DNA of 64,000 bases. Source: Providencia stuartii. Its GTDB lineage: Bacteria > Pseudomonadota > Gammaproteobacteria > Enterobacterales > Enterobacteriaceae. The DNA lies in assembly GCF_029277985.1 (NCBI RefSeq), contig NZ_CP119546.1, positions 1,178,001 through 1,242,000 on the forward strand. The letters run 5' to 3'. Positions within the stretch are counted from its first letter, which is position 1; every line of letters begins with the position of its first letter. Positions 34,042 through 43,586 of the stretch are shown one piece after another. The notes beneath the pieces are model-generated. The model was given only the letters and a program-made list of their open reading frames with translations. It had not been told where the DNA came from and did no database searches. A program made the position numbers and the translations under genes.

Positions 34042-34057
34042 AAGCAAACGATTGCGT
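34042..34057. promoter_or_regulatory. PurR operator overlapping the purT promoter
   Basis: AAGCAAACGATTGCGT matches every fixed position of the PurR consensus ANGCAANCGNTTNCNT. A TATAAT hexamer follows at 34059-34064, so bound PurR would block RNA polymerase. The start codon of purT is 50 bases downstream. Confidence 0.85.
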
Positions 34058-34107
34058 ATATAATCTTCGTCATTAAATTGGCATATTTGCATACAAGGTT
34101 ATCTATC

Positions 34108-35286
34108 ATGAATCAATTAGGTACAGCACTTTGTCCTTCTGCAACAAAAGTTATGTTACTCGGTTCAGGTGAGCTAGGAAAAGAAGTGGCTATTGAATGT
34201 CAGCGTTTGGGCATTGAGGTTATTGCGGTCGATCGTTATGACAATGCGCCTGCAATGCACGTTGCTCATCGTTGCTATACCATTAACATGTTAGATAGCG
34301 ATGCGATTCGCCAGCTGGTAGCGCAAGAAAAACCCGATTTTATTGTTCCAGAAATTGAAGCCATCGCGACAAAAACCCTTGTGGAATTAGAACAGCAAGG
34401 ACAAAAAGTGGTGCCTTCTGCACATGCGGTTTATTTAACAATGAACCGTGAAGGCATACGTAAACTTGCAGCAGAAGAACTGGGTTTGCCCACTTCAGAT
34501 TATCGGTTTGTTGAAACGCAAACTGATTTTATCAATGCTGCCAATGAGATAGGTTTTCCATGTATTGTGAAGCCAGTCATGAGCTCTTCAGGTAAAGGAC
34601 AAAGTGTCATTCGTTGTGAACAAGAGCTTGAATCTGCATGGCACTACTCACAAGAGGGTGGGCGCACCGGTCAAGGACGTGTGATTGTTGAGAAAATGGT
34701 GCATTTTGATTTTGAAATCACCATGTTAACGGTCAGCGCAAGTGACGGTATTCATTTTTGTGCACCTGTTGGGCATCGCCAAGAAAAAGGTGATTATCGT
34801 GAATCATGGCAACCACAGCATATGAGCGAAAAAGCGTTGCAAAATGCGCAGGAGGTCGCTGCAAAGATTGTTACGGCATTAGGTGGATATGGTTTGTTTG
34901 GAGTCGAGTTATTTGTATGTGGTGACGATATCATTTTTAATGAAGTTTCTCCCCGACCACATGATACTGGAATGGTCACACTCATCTCACAAAATTTATC
35001 CGAGTTTGCTTTACATGTGCGTGCATTTTTAGGCTTACCTATTGGCATGATCCGCCAATATGGACCCAGTGCATCAGCGGTTATTTTGCCTGAATTACAT
35101 AGTCAAAATATTGTTTTTTCAGGGCTTAAACAAGCGCTGGGTTCTGATATTCAATTGCGTCTATTTGGAAAACCTGAAATAGCAGGAACTCGCCGTTTAG
35201 GGGTTGCACTCGCAATAGCTGATTCGATTGATAATGCGCTCTATATGGCGAAAAAAGCGGCTCAAACGGTTAATGTGAGTGGTTAA
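34108..35286 (+). CDS. purT: PurT: formate-dependent phosphoribosylglycinamide formyltransferase 2
   Basis: From the ATG at 34108 the product is 392 residues, the same length as E. coli PurT. It matches nearly throughout: '[17 protein letters not shown]', 'VPEIEAIAT', '[19 protein letters not shown]', '[16 protein letters not shown]' (ATP-grasp loop), '[12 protein letters not shown]' and '[17 protein letters not shown]' (Mg site). It uses ATP and formate to formylate GAR in purine synthesis. An upstream TTG extension would start inside the promoter region and is rejected. A PurR box and TATAAT lie just upstream. A bidirectional hairpin follows. Confidence 0.96.
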   Translation: MNQLGTALCPSATKVMLLGSGELGKEVAIECQRLGIEVIAVDRYDNAPAMHVAHRCYTINMLDSDAIRQLVAQEKPDFIVPEIEAIATKTLVELEQQGQKVVPSAHAVYLTMNREGIRKLAAEELGLPTSDYRFVETQTDFINAANEIGFPCIVKPVMSSSGKGQSVIRCEQELESAWHYSQEGGRTGQGRVIVEKMVHFDFEITMLTVSASDGIHFCAPVGHRQEKGDYRESWQPQHMSEKALQNAQEVAAKIVTALGGYGLFGVELFVCGDDIIFNEVSPRPHDTGMVTLISQNLSEFALHVRAFLGLPIGMIRQYGPSASAVILPELHSQNIVFSGLKQALGSDIQLRLFGKPEIAGTRRLGVALAIADSIDNALYMAKKAAQTVNVSG

Positions 35287-35290
35287 CGAA

Positions 35291-35324
35291 AAGCCACAAT
35301 GTATGAGTGAATAAATTGTGGCTT
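35291..35324. terminator. Bidirectional hairpin between purT and the GMC oxidoreductase gene
   Basis: A 10-bp perfect stem (35291-35300 with 35315-35324) has a 14-base loop. On the minus strand it is followed by a short TTTT run. It lies between two convergent genes. Confidence 0.65.
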
Positions 35325-35336
35325 AGTATTCGCTCA

Positions 35337-36944
35337 TTAGTGATTATCTTGTATGATCATGGCAGCACCGCGTTCGGCGATCATGATTGTTGGTGCGTTG
35401 GTGTTGCCACTTGGAATTTCAGGCATAACAGAGCAATCAATAACACGGAGTTTGTTGATACCATGAACTCGTAAGCGTAAATCAGTAACAGAGGTTGCTG
35501 CGTCTTTTCCCATACGGCAACTACCAACGGGGTGATAGACCGTTTTACAGAAATTACGTACAAACTCTTCTAATGCAGCATCATCATCGCGGACTTGTGC
35601 TGGTGGCATCAGTGTTTCTTTACTGACCGCTTGCAAAGCTTCTGATTCAAGAACTTGCAAACCGAATTTGACGGCACGCTTACAACCTTCCATATCTTCT
35701 GGAGAAGCTAAGTAGTTGGCATGAATTTTCAGAGGGGCTTGAGGATCTTGACTACGCAGCAGTAATTCCCCGCGTGATTTCGGCTGTAAATAGCCCACTT
35801 TTAAGGTAAATCCATGTGTAGCGGGAAGCGGCTCGCCAGGAACATCATCCCAACTATCGAGAATAGGTAAAAAATGGATTTGCACATCTGGGCGGCCTTG
35901 ACCACAGCTATCGATAAATGCAGCGCCTTCGAGTACGTTCGAGGCTAATAAACCACTGCGAAAAGCGAGCCATTGAAATCCATGCTTCAAGGCATTAATC
36001 CCTTGATCTGCCCCGAAAAGGCTAATGGGATCTTTGGTTGTGACATTAATAGACATATGTAGATGGTCATGGAAATTCTTGCCAACAGGAAGATCCACGA
36101 TAGTTTCAATACCGAGCGTACTAAGATGATCTTGTGGACCAATCCCTGATAACATTAATAACTTAGCGGAGCCCATTGCGCCGGCACAGATAATAACTTC
36201 TTTCTGTGCGAATACTTCTATTTCATGACCATCGTTTCCTTGATAAGCCACTCCTACCGCTTCCCCATCACGAATAATGATACGGTTAACTTGTTTATTG
36301 AGTTTTACAGTGAGCTTATCGCTTTGAGCTACACTTTTGAGGTATGTTTTTGAGGTGCTGGCTCTCTCTCCATTTTTAGTCGTTGTTTGATAGAAACTGA
36401 CCCCTTGTTGGCTTTCACCATTAAGGTCGCTGACATAGGGTAGGCCCTGTTCTTGGGCTGCCCGAATAAATGCCATGGAAAGAGGGTGACGATAACGATT
36501 TTCACTGACAGGCAGAGGGCCTGAGGTGCCGTGATAGCTATCAGATAAACTTTCATTTTGTTCTGCTTTTTTAAACCAAGGTAGAACGTCTTGATAGCTC
36601 CAGCCATCACAGCCATAGACTTGGGCCCAGTTATCATAGTCTTGTTTTTGGCCTCGAATATAAATCATGCCATTGACCGAGCTGCTACCGCCAAGGACTT
36701 TGCCTTGTGCTATCTGCATTTTTCGATTGTTTGCATGAGGTTCAGGCTCGGTTTCATAAGGCCAGCTCTTTTGAGCAATAATTTTGGCAACGCCCGCAGG
36801 CATACGGATATACAGATGATTGTCATTGCCGCCGGCTTCAAGGAGCAAAACCCGTGATTGTGTTTCTTTGATAAGGCGTGCGGCAATAACACATCCCGCA
36901 GAACCTGCTCCAACAATGATGTAATCATAATTGTTATTATTCAT
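35337..36944 (-). CDS. GMC-family FAD-dependent alcohol dehydrogenase (choline dehydrogenase-like)
   Basis: The 535-residue protein is a glucose-methanol-choline oxidoreductase. It has an N-terminal FAD Rossmann motif 'YIIVGAGSAGCVIAARL' with 'LLLEAGG', GMC signature 1 'GKVLGGSSSVNGMIYIRG' (~82-99), signature 2 'GAMGSAKLLMLSGIGP' (~255-270), and the catalytic pair region 'VYHPVGSCRMG' and 'NTNAPTIMIAE' near the C-terminus. BetA is about 556 aa and is normally beside betB/betI, which are absent here, so choline is not assured; other alcohols are possible. A GGGG ribosome site lies upstream. The short palindrome TGACATTTTTGTCA (36962-36975) is close to the start and could be an operator. Confidence 0.85.
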   Translation of the reverse strand: MNNNNYDYIIVGAGSAGCVIAARLIKETQSRVLLLEAGGNDNHLYIRMPAGVAKIIAQKSWPYETEPEPHANNRKMQIAQGKVLGGSSSVNGMIYIRGQKQDYDNWAQVYGCDGWSYQDVLPWFKKAEQNESLSDSYHGTSGPLPVSENRYRHPLSMAFIRAAQEQGLPYVSDLNGESQQGVSFYQTTTKNGERASTSKTYLKSVAQSDKLTVKLNKQVNRIIIRDGEAVGVAYQGNDGHEIEVFAQKEVIICAGAMGSAKLLMLSGIGPQDHLSTLGIETIVDLPVGKNFHDHLHMSINVTTKDPISLFGADQGINALKHGFQWLAFRSGLLASNVLEGAAFIDSCGQGRPDVQIHFLPILDSWDDVPGEPLPATHGFTLKVGYLQPKSRGELLLRSQDPQAPLKIHANYLASPEDMEGCKRAVKFGLQVLESEALQAVSKETLMPPAQVRDDDAALEEFVRNFCKTVYHPVGSCRMGKDAATSVTDLRLRVHGINKLRVIDCSVMPEIPSGNTNAPTIMIAERGAAMIIQDNH

Positions 36945-37281
36945 AGATTCCCCTGACGAAGTGACATTTTTGTCATCATTGAATTTCGTTTTATTAACAA
37001 TAACTCTTTATTTTATTAACGTGTGAATAATATGATGTTTATGTGAAGTGGTTCAAATTGGCTACTCGGAAATGGCTTGCTGAAGCTATTATGCTGTTGT
37101 TTTTTCTCATTAATGTAATTCTTAAAATTGTATTTCTCTTATTATAATTAATAAGTAAATGAATTTATTGGGGGAATTTTCCCATGATCTGATTGGCTCA
37201 TTTTCATTCTATTCTTAGTTTAACGATCAGTAATACCCAGTATATTGAGGTCAACTTATTTAGCTCTAAAAAGAAATAAAA
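36945..37281. other. Divergent intergenic region
   Basis: About 337 bases. It contains the short palindrome at 36962-36975 near the GMC gene start and is otherwise AT-rich without a gene. Confidence 0.4.
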
Positions 37282-37752
37282 ATGATTAAACGTTTAATAG
37301 TTATGTTAATCGTGATACCCGCGATATCATTTGCCAATTCATTGTCGGAACAATTTGCTCAGTTTCTGGAGCAACCTGATAAACCATTAAACTGTTTTGA
37401 AGCCGATTCTGCCTATCGTTATTGTTTAAAAAACCAGCCTAAACAGGGCGTAATTGTGATTGACCGGCAGGGGAATGAGGTTTACCGACCTTATTATTTT
37501 GATAATTGGCCTGATGAAGCTCAGGAGGGGGTTTATCGTATTCGACAGGGCGACAAAATTGGTTTTGCTGACGCAAAGACAGGGGATATTGTCATCGCCG
37601 CAGAATATGATTGTGCTTATCCATTTGAAAATGGTATCGCGAATGTGGGGATAGGCTGCAAAACCGAAACGGCTGGTGAACATAGCTGGTGGACTGGCGG
37701 TCAATGGAAATGGATTGATTTGAATGGTCGCACGGTAAAGCCCAATCACTAA
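37282..37752 (+). CDS. Small exported WG-repeat-like protein
   Basis: This 156-residue product has a signal peptide ('LIVMLIVIPAISFA', cleavage near residue 18). The mature part contains WG-repeat-type segments 'GVYRIRQGDKIGFADAKTGDIVIAAEYDCAYPFENGIANVGIG' (~90-132, quoted to show the 'kiGfad..G.iVi...yd.a.pFe.GiA.V' pattern in parts) and ends with 'GGQWKWIDLNGRTV'. Several Cys residues could form disulphides in the periplasm. WG repeats are usually protein-interaction modules. The function is unknown. No operon partner is present, and the ribosome site is weak. Confidence 0.65.
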   Translation: MIKRLIVMLIVIPAISFANSLSEQFAQFLEQPDKPLNCFEADSAYRYCLKNQPKQGVIVIDRQGNEVYRPYYFDNWPDEAQEGVYRIRQGDKIGFADAKTGDIVIAAEYDCAYPFENGIANVGIGCKTETAGEHSWWTGGQWKWIDLNGRTVKPNH

Positions 37753-38141
37753 ATGATGATAGCGATGTTTATATTGCTTCTACGTAACAAATTGTTTTAT
37801 TTTTATCATTTCAATTAATATGATTAACTTATTGATAATAAATGTTTATTGTTAAGTAAATCACACTTCTGCGGTCTTTTTTCTTCTAATAAAACCATTC
37901 ACAGTGAAAATTTGACCGCTTAATTTTGTATGTAACCGCTCACGCTTACTTTAGCCATTCTTAAATAGATATTTTCTACCATATAAACCATGGCAGAGCT
38001 CAAACTTTTTCTTAACACATGGTGATAACGGCTGCCAAAAACAGACTTAACTGCGACAACATTACGCTCTTTCAAATTAGTTTGTCCTTGATAAGTCAAT
38101 AAAACACGAAAAAAGTACGTTTTACCTTAGAAGGGTGTTCT
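37753..38141. other. Leader region upstream of btsT
   Basis: About 390 AT-rich bases with no gene seen. E. coli btsT is induced by the BtsSR pyruvate-sensing system and CRP, but I could not identify either site with confidence. An inverted TTCACAGTGAA at ~37900 is too compact for CRP. Confidence 0.4.
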
Positions 38142-40292
38142 ATGAACAAAAATGGTATTTTAAAGCACATTCCTTGGATGATACTGGGGATAATTGGTGC
38201 GATCTGTTTAGGGGTAGTCGCACTCAGACGTGGGGAGCACATTAGCGCATTATGGATAGTTGTGGCTTCCGTTGCTGTTTACCTTATAGCCTATCGTTAT
38301 TACAGCTTATATATCGCCAAAAAAGTGATGAAGCTGGATGAAACGCGCGCGACACCCGCCGTGATTAATAATGATGGTTTGAACTATGTACCGACTAATA
38401 AAAACGTGTTATTTGGTCACCACTTTGCCGCTATTGCAGGGGCGGGGCCATTAGTAGGACCTGTATTAGCAGCCCAAGTCGGTTATTTACCCGGAACATT
38501 GTGGTTACTCGCTGGGGTGGTACTGGCGGGAGCGGTGCAAGATTTTATGGTGTTGTTCATCTCTTCACGCCGTAATGGTGCATCATTAGGGGAAATCGTC
38601 AAAGAAGAGCTTGGCCCAATTCCAGGGACGATTGCCCTTTTTGGCTGTTTCTTGATCATGATTATTATTCTTGCAGTATTAGCGCTGATTGTGGTTAAAG
38701 CATTGGCTGAAAGTCCATGGGGTGTATTTACTGTCTGTTCGACGGTTCCAATTGCACTGTTTATGGGGATATACATGCGCTATATCCGCCCCGGACGTGT
38801 CGGGGAAGTCTCAGTCATTGGTATTGCTTTGCTGATCTTATCTATCTGGTTTGGTGGAGTGATCGCGCATGACCCATATTGGGGACCTGCTCTCACCTTT
38901 AAAGATACGACCATTACTTATGTTTTAGTTGGTTATGCTTTTATTTCGGCTTTATTACCTGTTTGGTTGATCCTAGCTCCTCGTGATTATCTGGCTACTT
39001 TCCTGAAAATTGGGGTTATTGTTGGCTTGGCTATTGGGATCGTGATTTTAAATCCTGAATTGAAAATGCCAGCAGTGACACAATTCGTCGATGGTACAGG
39101 TCCTGTTTGGAAGGGTACGCTGTTCCCATTCCTGTTTATCACCATCGCATGTGGCGCAGTATCCGGCTTCCATGCTTTGATAGCATCTGGTACAACACCA
39201 AAACTACTGGCTAACGAAAAAGATGCGCGTTACATCGGTTATGGTGCGATGTTGATGGAATCATTTGTTGCGATTATGGCATTGGTTGCTGCTTCCATTA
39301 TCGAACCAGGCCTTTATTTCGCCATGAATACACCGCCAGCTGCTTTAGGTATCACAATGCCTAATTTACATGAGCTTGGTGGTCCAGATGGTGCTGCAAT
39401 TATGGCACAGCTGAAAGATGTGTCTGTGCATGCAGCTGCAACCGTCAGTTCATGGGGATTCGTCATTTCACCTGAGCAGATCATGCAAACGGCGAAAGAT
39501 ATCGGTGAGCCTTCTGTCCTGAACCGTGCTGGTGGTGCACCAACACTAGCGGTTGGTATCGCTTATGTATTCCATGAAATTATGCCTGCTGCCAATATGG
39601 GCTTCTGGTATCACTTTGGTATTCTCTTTGAAGCTTTATTTATCCTAACAGCGTTGGATGCGGGAACACGTTCAGGCCGCTTTATGCTACAAGATTTATT
39701 GGGTAACTTCGTTCCATTCCTGAAAAAAACCGACTCCTTAATTGCAGGTATTATTGGAACGGCGGGATGTGTTGGCCTATGGGGCTACCTATTATATCAA
39801 GGTGTTGTCGATCCATTAGGTGGCGTTAAGAGCCTATGGCCACTGTTCGGTATTTCGAACCAAATGTTGGCAGCGGTTGCTTTAGTCCTGAGTACTGTCG
39901 TTTTAATCAAGATGAAACGGAGTAAATATATCTATGTCACCGTATTGCCGGCGGTATGGTTATTGATTTGTACTACATGGGCATTAGGATTGAAACTATT
40001 CAGTGACAACCCTCAACTTGAAGGTTTCCTCTATCTTGCGAAATCGTATAAAGAGAAAATTGCTGCGGGTGGTGCTGATTTAACTGCACAGCAAATCACC
40101 GACATGAATCACATTATTATTAATAACTATACTAATGCGGGTCTAAGTATCCTGTTCTTAGTTGTCGTCTACGGTATTATTTTCTATGGTATCAGAACGG
40201 CAATGAAGGCATATAAAAACCCAGAACGTACCGATGCAGAAACACCTTATGTGCCAGTACCTAAAGAAGGTGTGAAAACATCATCACACTAA
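38142..40292 (+). CDS. btsT: BtsT: CstA-family pyruvate/proton symporter
   Basis: This 716-residue membrane protein has many hydrophobic helices. It matches E. coli BtsT (YjiY, 716 aa) almost residue for residue at the N-terminus ('HIPWMILGIIGAICLGVVAL', 'RRGEHISALWIVVASVAVYL') and across 'FGHHFAAIAGAGPLVGPVLA' and 'GAVSGFHALIASGTTPKLLA'. It is closer to BtsT than to CstA (701 aa). It imports pyruvate using the proton gradient. The ribosome site AAGGG is 7 bases upstream. The operon continues with yjiX and yjiA, as in E. coli, with a hairpin after btsT. Confidence 0.94.
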   Translation: MNKNGILKHIPWMILGIIGAICLGVVALRRGEHISALWIVVASVAVYLIAYRYYSLYIAKKVMKLDETRATPAVINNDGLNYVPTNKNVLFGHHFAAIAGAGPLVGPVLAAQVGYLPGTLWLLAGVVLAGAVQDFMVLFISSRRNGASLGEIVKEELGPIPGTIALFGCFLIMIIILAVLALIVVKALAESPWGVFTVCSTVPIALFMGIYMRYIRPGRVGEVSVIGIALLILSIWFGGVIAHDPYWGPALTFKDTTITYVLVGYAFISALLPVWLILAPRDYLATFLKIGVIVGLAIGIVILNPELKMPAVTQFVDGTGPVWKGTLFPFLFITIACGAVSGFHALIASGTTPKLLANEKDARYIGYGAMLMESFVAIMALVAASIIEPGLYFAMNTPPAALGITMPNLHELGGPDGAAIMAQLKDVSVHAAATVSSWGFVISPEQIMQTAKDIGEPSVLNRAGGAPTLAVGIAYVFHEIMPAANMGFWYHFGILFEALFILTALDAGTRSGRFMLQDLLGNFVPFLKKTDSLIAGIIGTAGCVGLWGYLLYQGVVDPLGGVKSLWPLFGISNQMLAAVALVLSTVVLIKMKRSKYIYVTVLPAVWLLICTTWALGLKLFSDNPQLEGFLYLAKSYKEKIAAGGADLTAQQITDMNHIIINNYTNAGLSILFLVVVYGIIFYGIRTAMKAYKNPERTDAETPYVPVPKEGVKTSSH

Positions 40293-40310
40293 TCTTTAGT
40301 CGATAAACGG

Positions 40311-40343
40311 TGCCCTGCATGGTGATAAACACGATGTAGGGCA
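40311..40343 (+). terminator. Intercistronic hairpin between btsT and yjiX
   Basis: A 10-bp stem (40311-40320 with 40334-40343, one G-T pair) is followed by only TTTG. It may stabilise btsT mRNA or partly terminate, lowering expression of the downstream genes. Confidence 0.55.
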
Positions 40344-40362
40344 TTTGTATTGGAGTGATACT

Positions 40363-40566
40363 ATGTTTGGAAATTTAGGCAAAACAGGTAAATACCTTGG
40401 GCAAGCCGCGCGTATGTTAGTGGGTATCCCTGATTATGATACTTATGTACAGCACATGGCAGACAATCATCCTGATAAGCCTGTCATGACGTACAAAGAG
40501 TTCTTTCGCGAACGCCAAGATGCGCGTTATGGTGGTAGCGGTAAAGGTGGATTTCGCTGCTGTTAA
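40363..40566 (+). CDS. yjiX: YjiX/YbdD-family small protein
   Basis: The ATG at 40363 with GGAG upstream gives 67 residues, the usual length of this family, which accompanies CstA/BtsT transporters. It has the typical '[21 protein letters not shown]' and '[22 protein letters not shown]' and ends in Gly/Cys ('GGFRCC'). The upstream TTG start (40345) is rejected. Its role is thought to be linked to pyruvate or peptide uptake by the adjacent transporter, but it is not defined. Confidence 0.92.
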   Translation: MFGNLGKTGKYLGQAARMLVGIPDYDTYVQHMADNHPDKPVMTYKEFFRERQDARYGGSGKGGFRCC

Positions 40567-40589
40567 TTGATGACATAATGAGGATAACA

Positions 40590-41561
40590 ATGAAACCTAT
40601 CTCTGTAACGATTTTAACGGGTTTTCTCGGCGCTGGAAAAACCACCTTATTACGTCATATTCTACAAGCTGATCATGGCCATAAAATCGCGGTCATTGAA
40701 AATGAGTTTGGTGAAGTACCGATTGATAATGCCATTATTGGTGATCGCGCAACACAAATCACCACATTGAGTAATGGTTGTATCTGTTGTAGCCGTTCCA
40801 ATGAATTAGAAAATGCCTTATTAGATTTGTTAGATGCGTTAGATAATGGCAAGTTAGATTTTGATAGGTTAGTGATTGAATGCACAGGAATGGCGGATCC
40901 TGGTCCTATTACGCAAACTTTTTTTTCGCATGAAGCCTTATGCGAACGTTATCTGTTAGATGGTATTATTACTCTGGTCGATGCTCTTCATGCAGACAAG
41001 CAACTGAATGATTTTGCGATAGCACAAGCGCAAATCGGCTATGCAGATAGAATTCTACTCACCAAAACCGATATACAACCTCATCATGAAGCACTCATTG
41101 AACGCTTACAGCGTATTAACGCTCGTGCGCCAATTTACCCAGTGATCCATGGTGCTATCGACCTTGATTTATTATTTAATATTCAAGGTTTTTTATTAGA
41201 CTCACAACTTCAAGTCAATCAGCCAACATTCCGATTTACGCCAAAACAGCAAAATGAAGTTGAGTCGATAGTGGTTGAATTTGATTATCCTGTAGAGTTA
41301 ATGGCGGTATCACAGGTCATGGAAGAACTGTTACTCGGTTTTGCTGATAACTTGTTGCGTTATAAAGGTATCTTATCGATTAAAGATGAACCTAAACGTT
41401 TACTATTCCAAGGGGTACAACGCCTTTATAGTGCAGATTGGGATAGAGAATGGGAAGTCGGAGAAGCGCGCAACAGCATACTGGTCTTTATTGGTATCCA
41501 TTTGCCAGAAAAGGAAATTCGCGAAAAGTTTTCTCAACTTAACAAGGCTGAGAGTCAATAA
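40590..41561 (+). CDS. yjiA: YjiA: COG0523/G3E-family P-loop GTPase
   Basis: The ATG at 40590 has AGGA upstream; an earlier ATG at 40578 is less well placed. The 323-residue protein has the P-loop 'GFLGAGKTTLL' (~10-20), the metal-binding CxCC motif 'NGCICCSRS' (~65), the Walker B region 'LVIECTGMADP' and the guanine motif 'LTKTD' (~155). A C-terminal CobW_C domain (~225-310) follows. E. coli YjiA binds zinc, cobalt or nickel and GTP. It is third in the btsT-yjiX-yjiA operon, 23 bases after yjiX. Confidence 0.92.
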   Translation: MKPISVTILTGFLGAGKTTLLRHILQADHGHKIAVIENEFGEVPIDNAIIGDRATQITTLSNGCICCSRSNELENALLDLLDALDNGKLDFDRLVIECTGMADPGPITQTFFSHEALCERYLLDGIITLVDALHADKQLNDFAIAQAQIGYADRILLTKTDIQPHHEALIERLQRINARAPIYPVIHGAIDLDLLFNIQGFLLDSQLQVNQPTFRFTPKQQNEVESIVVEFDYPVELMAVSQVMEELLLGFADNLLRYKGILSIKDEPKRLLFQGVQRLYSADWDREWEVGEARNSILVFIGIHLPEKEIREKFSQLNKAESQ

Positions 41562-41579
41562 CGAAACCGTATTTAACAT

Positions 41580-41600
41580 CCCTTCCCATTTAGGGAAGGG
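41580..41600. terminator. Hairpin between yjiA and the fimbrial operon
   Basis: A perfect 8-bp GC-rich stem (41580-41587 with 41593-41600) has a 5-base loop. It lies between the convergent stop codons of yjiA and the adhesin gene. No U-tract on either strand. Confidence 0.55.
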
Positions 41601-41606
41601 AAAATA

Positions 41607-42488
41607 TCAGTCATAAGAAAAGAGTATTGCCGTTGATGAGGTGAAGTGACCTGCATTATAGAAAACGCCATCAATATTAGCTCGAAAATCAAGAGTGACA
41701 TTTTGACCTCGCCCAACAATCGCTCCCGTTGAACCTCCAGTGTTGGTTTGATTGATGATTGGGGTGTTGTTGATAAAAAGTTGAATTGTTTTGCCATCGA
41801 GCTTTGGCATGTTGCCGAGGACGGAAACACGGACATTGGCAGTCGTGTCGCATCTTACAGAGCCAGTACCAATCGCTGTACTTGAAATAGGCTCTCCTGC
41901 TTTTACAATACCAAAATCAAGTGAATTAGGAACGGTCGCGCTACATGACAGATTGGCGGGGGTAACGACGCCACAAGTTGCATTTTGTGCAAGGACTGAC
42001 ACAGAGACTTTATTCTGCGGAACTGAGGCAAATCCAATACAAAGTGAGCCCCACTTTGTCGCAGGTGAAGACCAGATGAATCGATTTCCTTCGCTAATTT
42101 GATAGGTGCCACGACTTCCTTTAGCGTTGACATAACGCTGATAGGCTTCTTGATAAGTGATATTATTAGGAACCAATATCATGGATTGGTTTATCAACGC
42201 TGCCCTACCATTACAGAATCCACCTTGGTCACAGTCGGTACCCATATTTGAGGGACCTAACCCAGTTCTCGGGATTGGGCCAAAAAAACATTGAAGACTA
42301 CCGCAAGAAATTGTGCCATTAGCCTCTCCAGATAAATCGATCCCCCAATCAAATCGAAGCTGAACTTGATTGCCAACCCTAACGATTTGATAAGGGCTCG
42401 CCCATGAAGATGCGGCGATAGCCGAAAAATTTATAAATAATAGGCTGATAAATAGTATAAATATTAAATATTGTTTTCTCTTTGTCAT
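41607..42488 (-). CDS. Two-domain fimbrial tip adhesin
   Basis: This is a 293-residue exported protein with signal peptide 'IFILFISLLFINFSAIAAS'. Residues ~27-175 form a unique lectin-like domain with Cys pairs ('CGSLQCF', 'CDQGGFC') and Trp/Tyr clusters. Residues ~176-293 are a pilin domain beginning 'LSCSATVPNSLDFGIV' with a second Cys ('SVRCDTTA'). This is the architecture of tip adhesins such as MrpH (275 aa), FimH and PapG. It is the last gene of the cluster, as mrpH is near the end of mrp. MrpH's zinc-binding His residues are not obvious here, since the N-terminal domain has almost no His. The receptor is unknown. Confidence 0.78.
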   Translation of the reverse strand: MTKRKQYLIFILFISLLFINFSAIAASSWASPYQIVRVGNQVQLRFDWGIDLSGEANGTISCGSLQCFFGPIPRTGLGPSNMGTDCDQGGFCNGRAALINQSMILVPNNITYQEAYQRYVNAKGSRGTYQISEGNRFIWSSPATKWGSLCIGFASVPQNKVSVSVLAQNATCGVVTPANLSCSATVPNSLDFGIVKAGEPISSTAIGTGSVRCDTTANVRVSVLGNMPKLDGKTIQLFINNTPIINQTNTGGSTGAIVGRGQNVTLDFRANIDGVFYNAGHFTSSTAILFSYD

Positions 42489-42551
42489 AACTAATATCTC
42501 ATTAATATTTAATGAAATGACTCTATGAGGAAGATGTCATCTTATACTGAA

Positions 42552-43073
42552 TTAATTGTAATCAAGTTCAAAAGTTGCCGTTGCAATAAAATCGCCTAAT
42601 ATCAGTGATTTATTTGATAGTGCTTCAGGGTCTATTTGAATAAAAGCCTGTAGTGCTAATGAATTATTTTTAGTTAATATCCTATTCGTGTGGCTTCCTT
42701 TGTTTATAGGAATTAAATCACCACTTTGTGATTCTATACCAAGTGCAATTCCTCTCGCCGAACTTGATGGTGTAAGGGCAATTAGCCCCGGGGATATTGA
42801 ACTTTCTGTACCACTGAATTTAATCGTGACGCTTTTACTTAATTCTAAGTCGCAATTAATTAAGCGTATTTTAAAAGGGATGCCTTTTGTTCTTGTGTAT
42901 GTGTACAGATATTGATTAACGACAGTACCAAAATCAATTTCAATATTTTCATCACCAGGGAAAATATCGCAAGCATCTTCAATAAGCTGACCATCAAAAT
43001 TAATATTAGTAGCAAAGCTGGGCGCTGCCATTGCGAAAAATAGGAGGCCTAAAATAGTATTAAACGGGATCAT
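42552..43073 (-). CDS. Minor fimbrial subunit (MrpG-like position)
   Basis: This 173-residue exported pilin has a signal peptide ('LGLLFFAMAAPSFA'). The pilin domain includes 'INFDGQLIEDACDIFPGDENIEIDFGTV' at its start (first Cys) and 'IRLINCDLELSKSVTIKFSG' (second Cys), the usual disulphide. It ends in the beta-zipper-like 'GDFIATATFELDYN', the strand that docks into chaperone or neighbouring subunits. It is next to the adhesin gene, so it is probably a tip adaptor. A ribosome site AGGAAAA lies upstream. Confidence 0.8.
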   Translation of the reverse strand: MIPFNTILGLLFFAMAAPSFATNINFDGQLIEDACDIFPGDENIEIDFGTVVNQYLYTYTRTKGIPFKIRLINCDLELSKSVTIKFSGTESSISPGLIALTPSSSARGIALGIESQSGDLIPINKGSHTNRILTKNNSLALQAFIQIDPEALSNKSLILGDFIATATFELDYN

Positions 43074-43081
43074 GATTTTTC

Positions 43082-43579
43082 CTATTGAAAATCGATAGTT
43101 AAATAACCCGAAGCCGTAAACTCATCAGCAATCAGATTGGTATTAGCGAGCTTTACAGGGACAGCCGAAATAATAGGTGGTGCATTAATATTAATAGAGA
43201 AAGGCTTATTTAAAGGTTGTGGTACACCATCAACCTGTATTTGGATCCCTATCTTTCCATTATTTTTAAGGGTTTGAGTATAAAGTGTTGAGTCATCAAA
43301 TCCCCGGCCAGCTAAATTACCACTGAAGGTTAATTTAACATCCCATAATGGATGCGTATTTTTATTACAATTAAGTGTAAATGGAATTTGTCTACGAAAA
43401 GCATCGCCATCAATTTTTTGGATCCCAATTTTACCAAATGACACTTGCAATGGATTTTCTTCAGCAAGTTGACATATTGGCGGAATAATCAAATTACCGG
43501 TAAATTCCCAATTGGCGAGTACAATTAGTGGGAATGATGCTGTTATCATTATCAAGGTTAATAAGGTTGTTTTTTTCAT
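43082..43579 (-). CDS. Minor fimbrial subunit
   Basis: From the ATG at 43579 (after a weak GAGG) the product is 165 residues with a signal peptide ('LLTLIMITASFPLIVLA'). The pilin domain has 'GNLIIPPICQLAEENPLQVSFGKI', a second Cys in 'IPFTLNCNKNT' and the terminal 'EFTASGYLTIDFQ'. It is close in style to the next upstream subunit (both have 'G..C......SFG' and 'IPF.L.C'), suggesting tandem duplication of MrpF-like subunits. The longer upstream frame overlaps the neighbouring gene and is not used. Confidence 0.8.
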   Translation of the reverse strand: MKKTTLLTLIMITASFPLIVLANWEFTGNLIIPPICQLAEENPLQVSFGKIGIQKIDGDAFRRQIPFTLNCNKNTHPLWDVKLTFSGNLAGRGFDDSTLYTQTLKNNGKIGIQIQVDGVPQPLNKPFSININAPPIISAVPVKLANTNLIADEFTASGYLTIDFQ

Positions 43580-43586
43580 AATAACC

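Noticed and set aside
37890..37925. CRP site in the btsT leader
   Set aside because: The TTCACAGTGAA-like palindrome lacks the six-base spacer needed between CRP half-sites.
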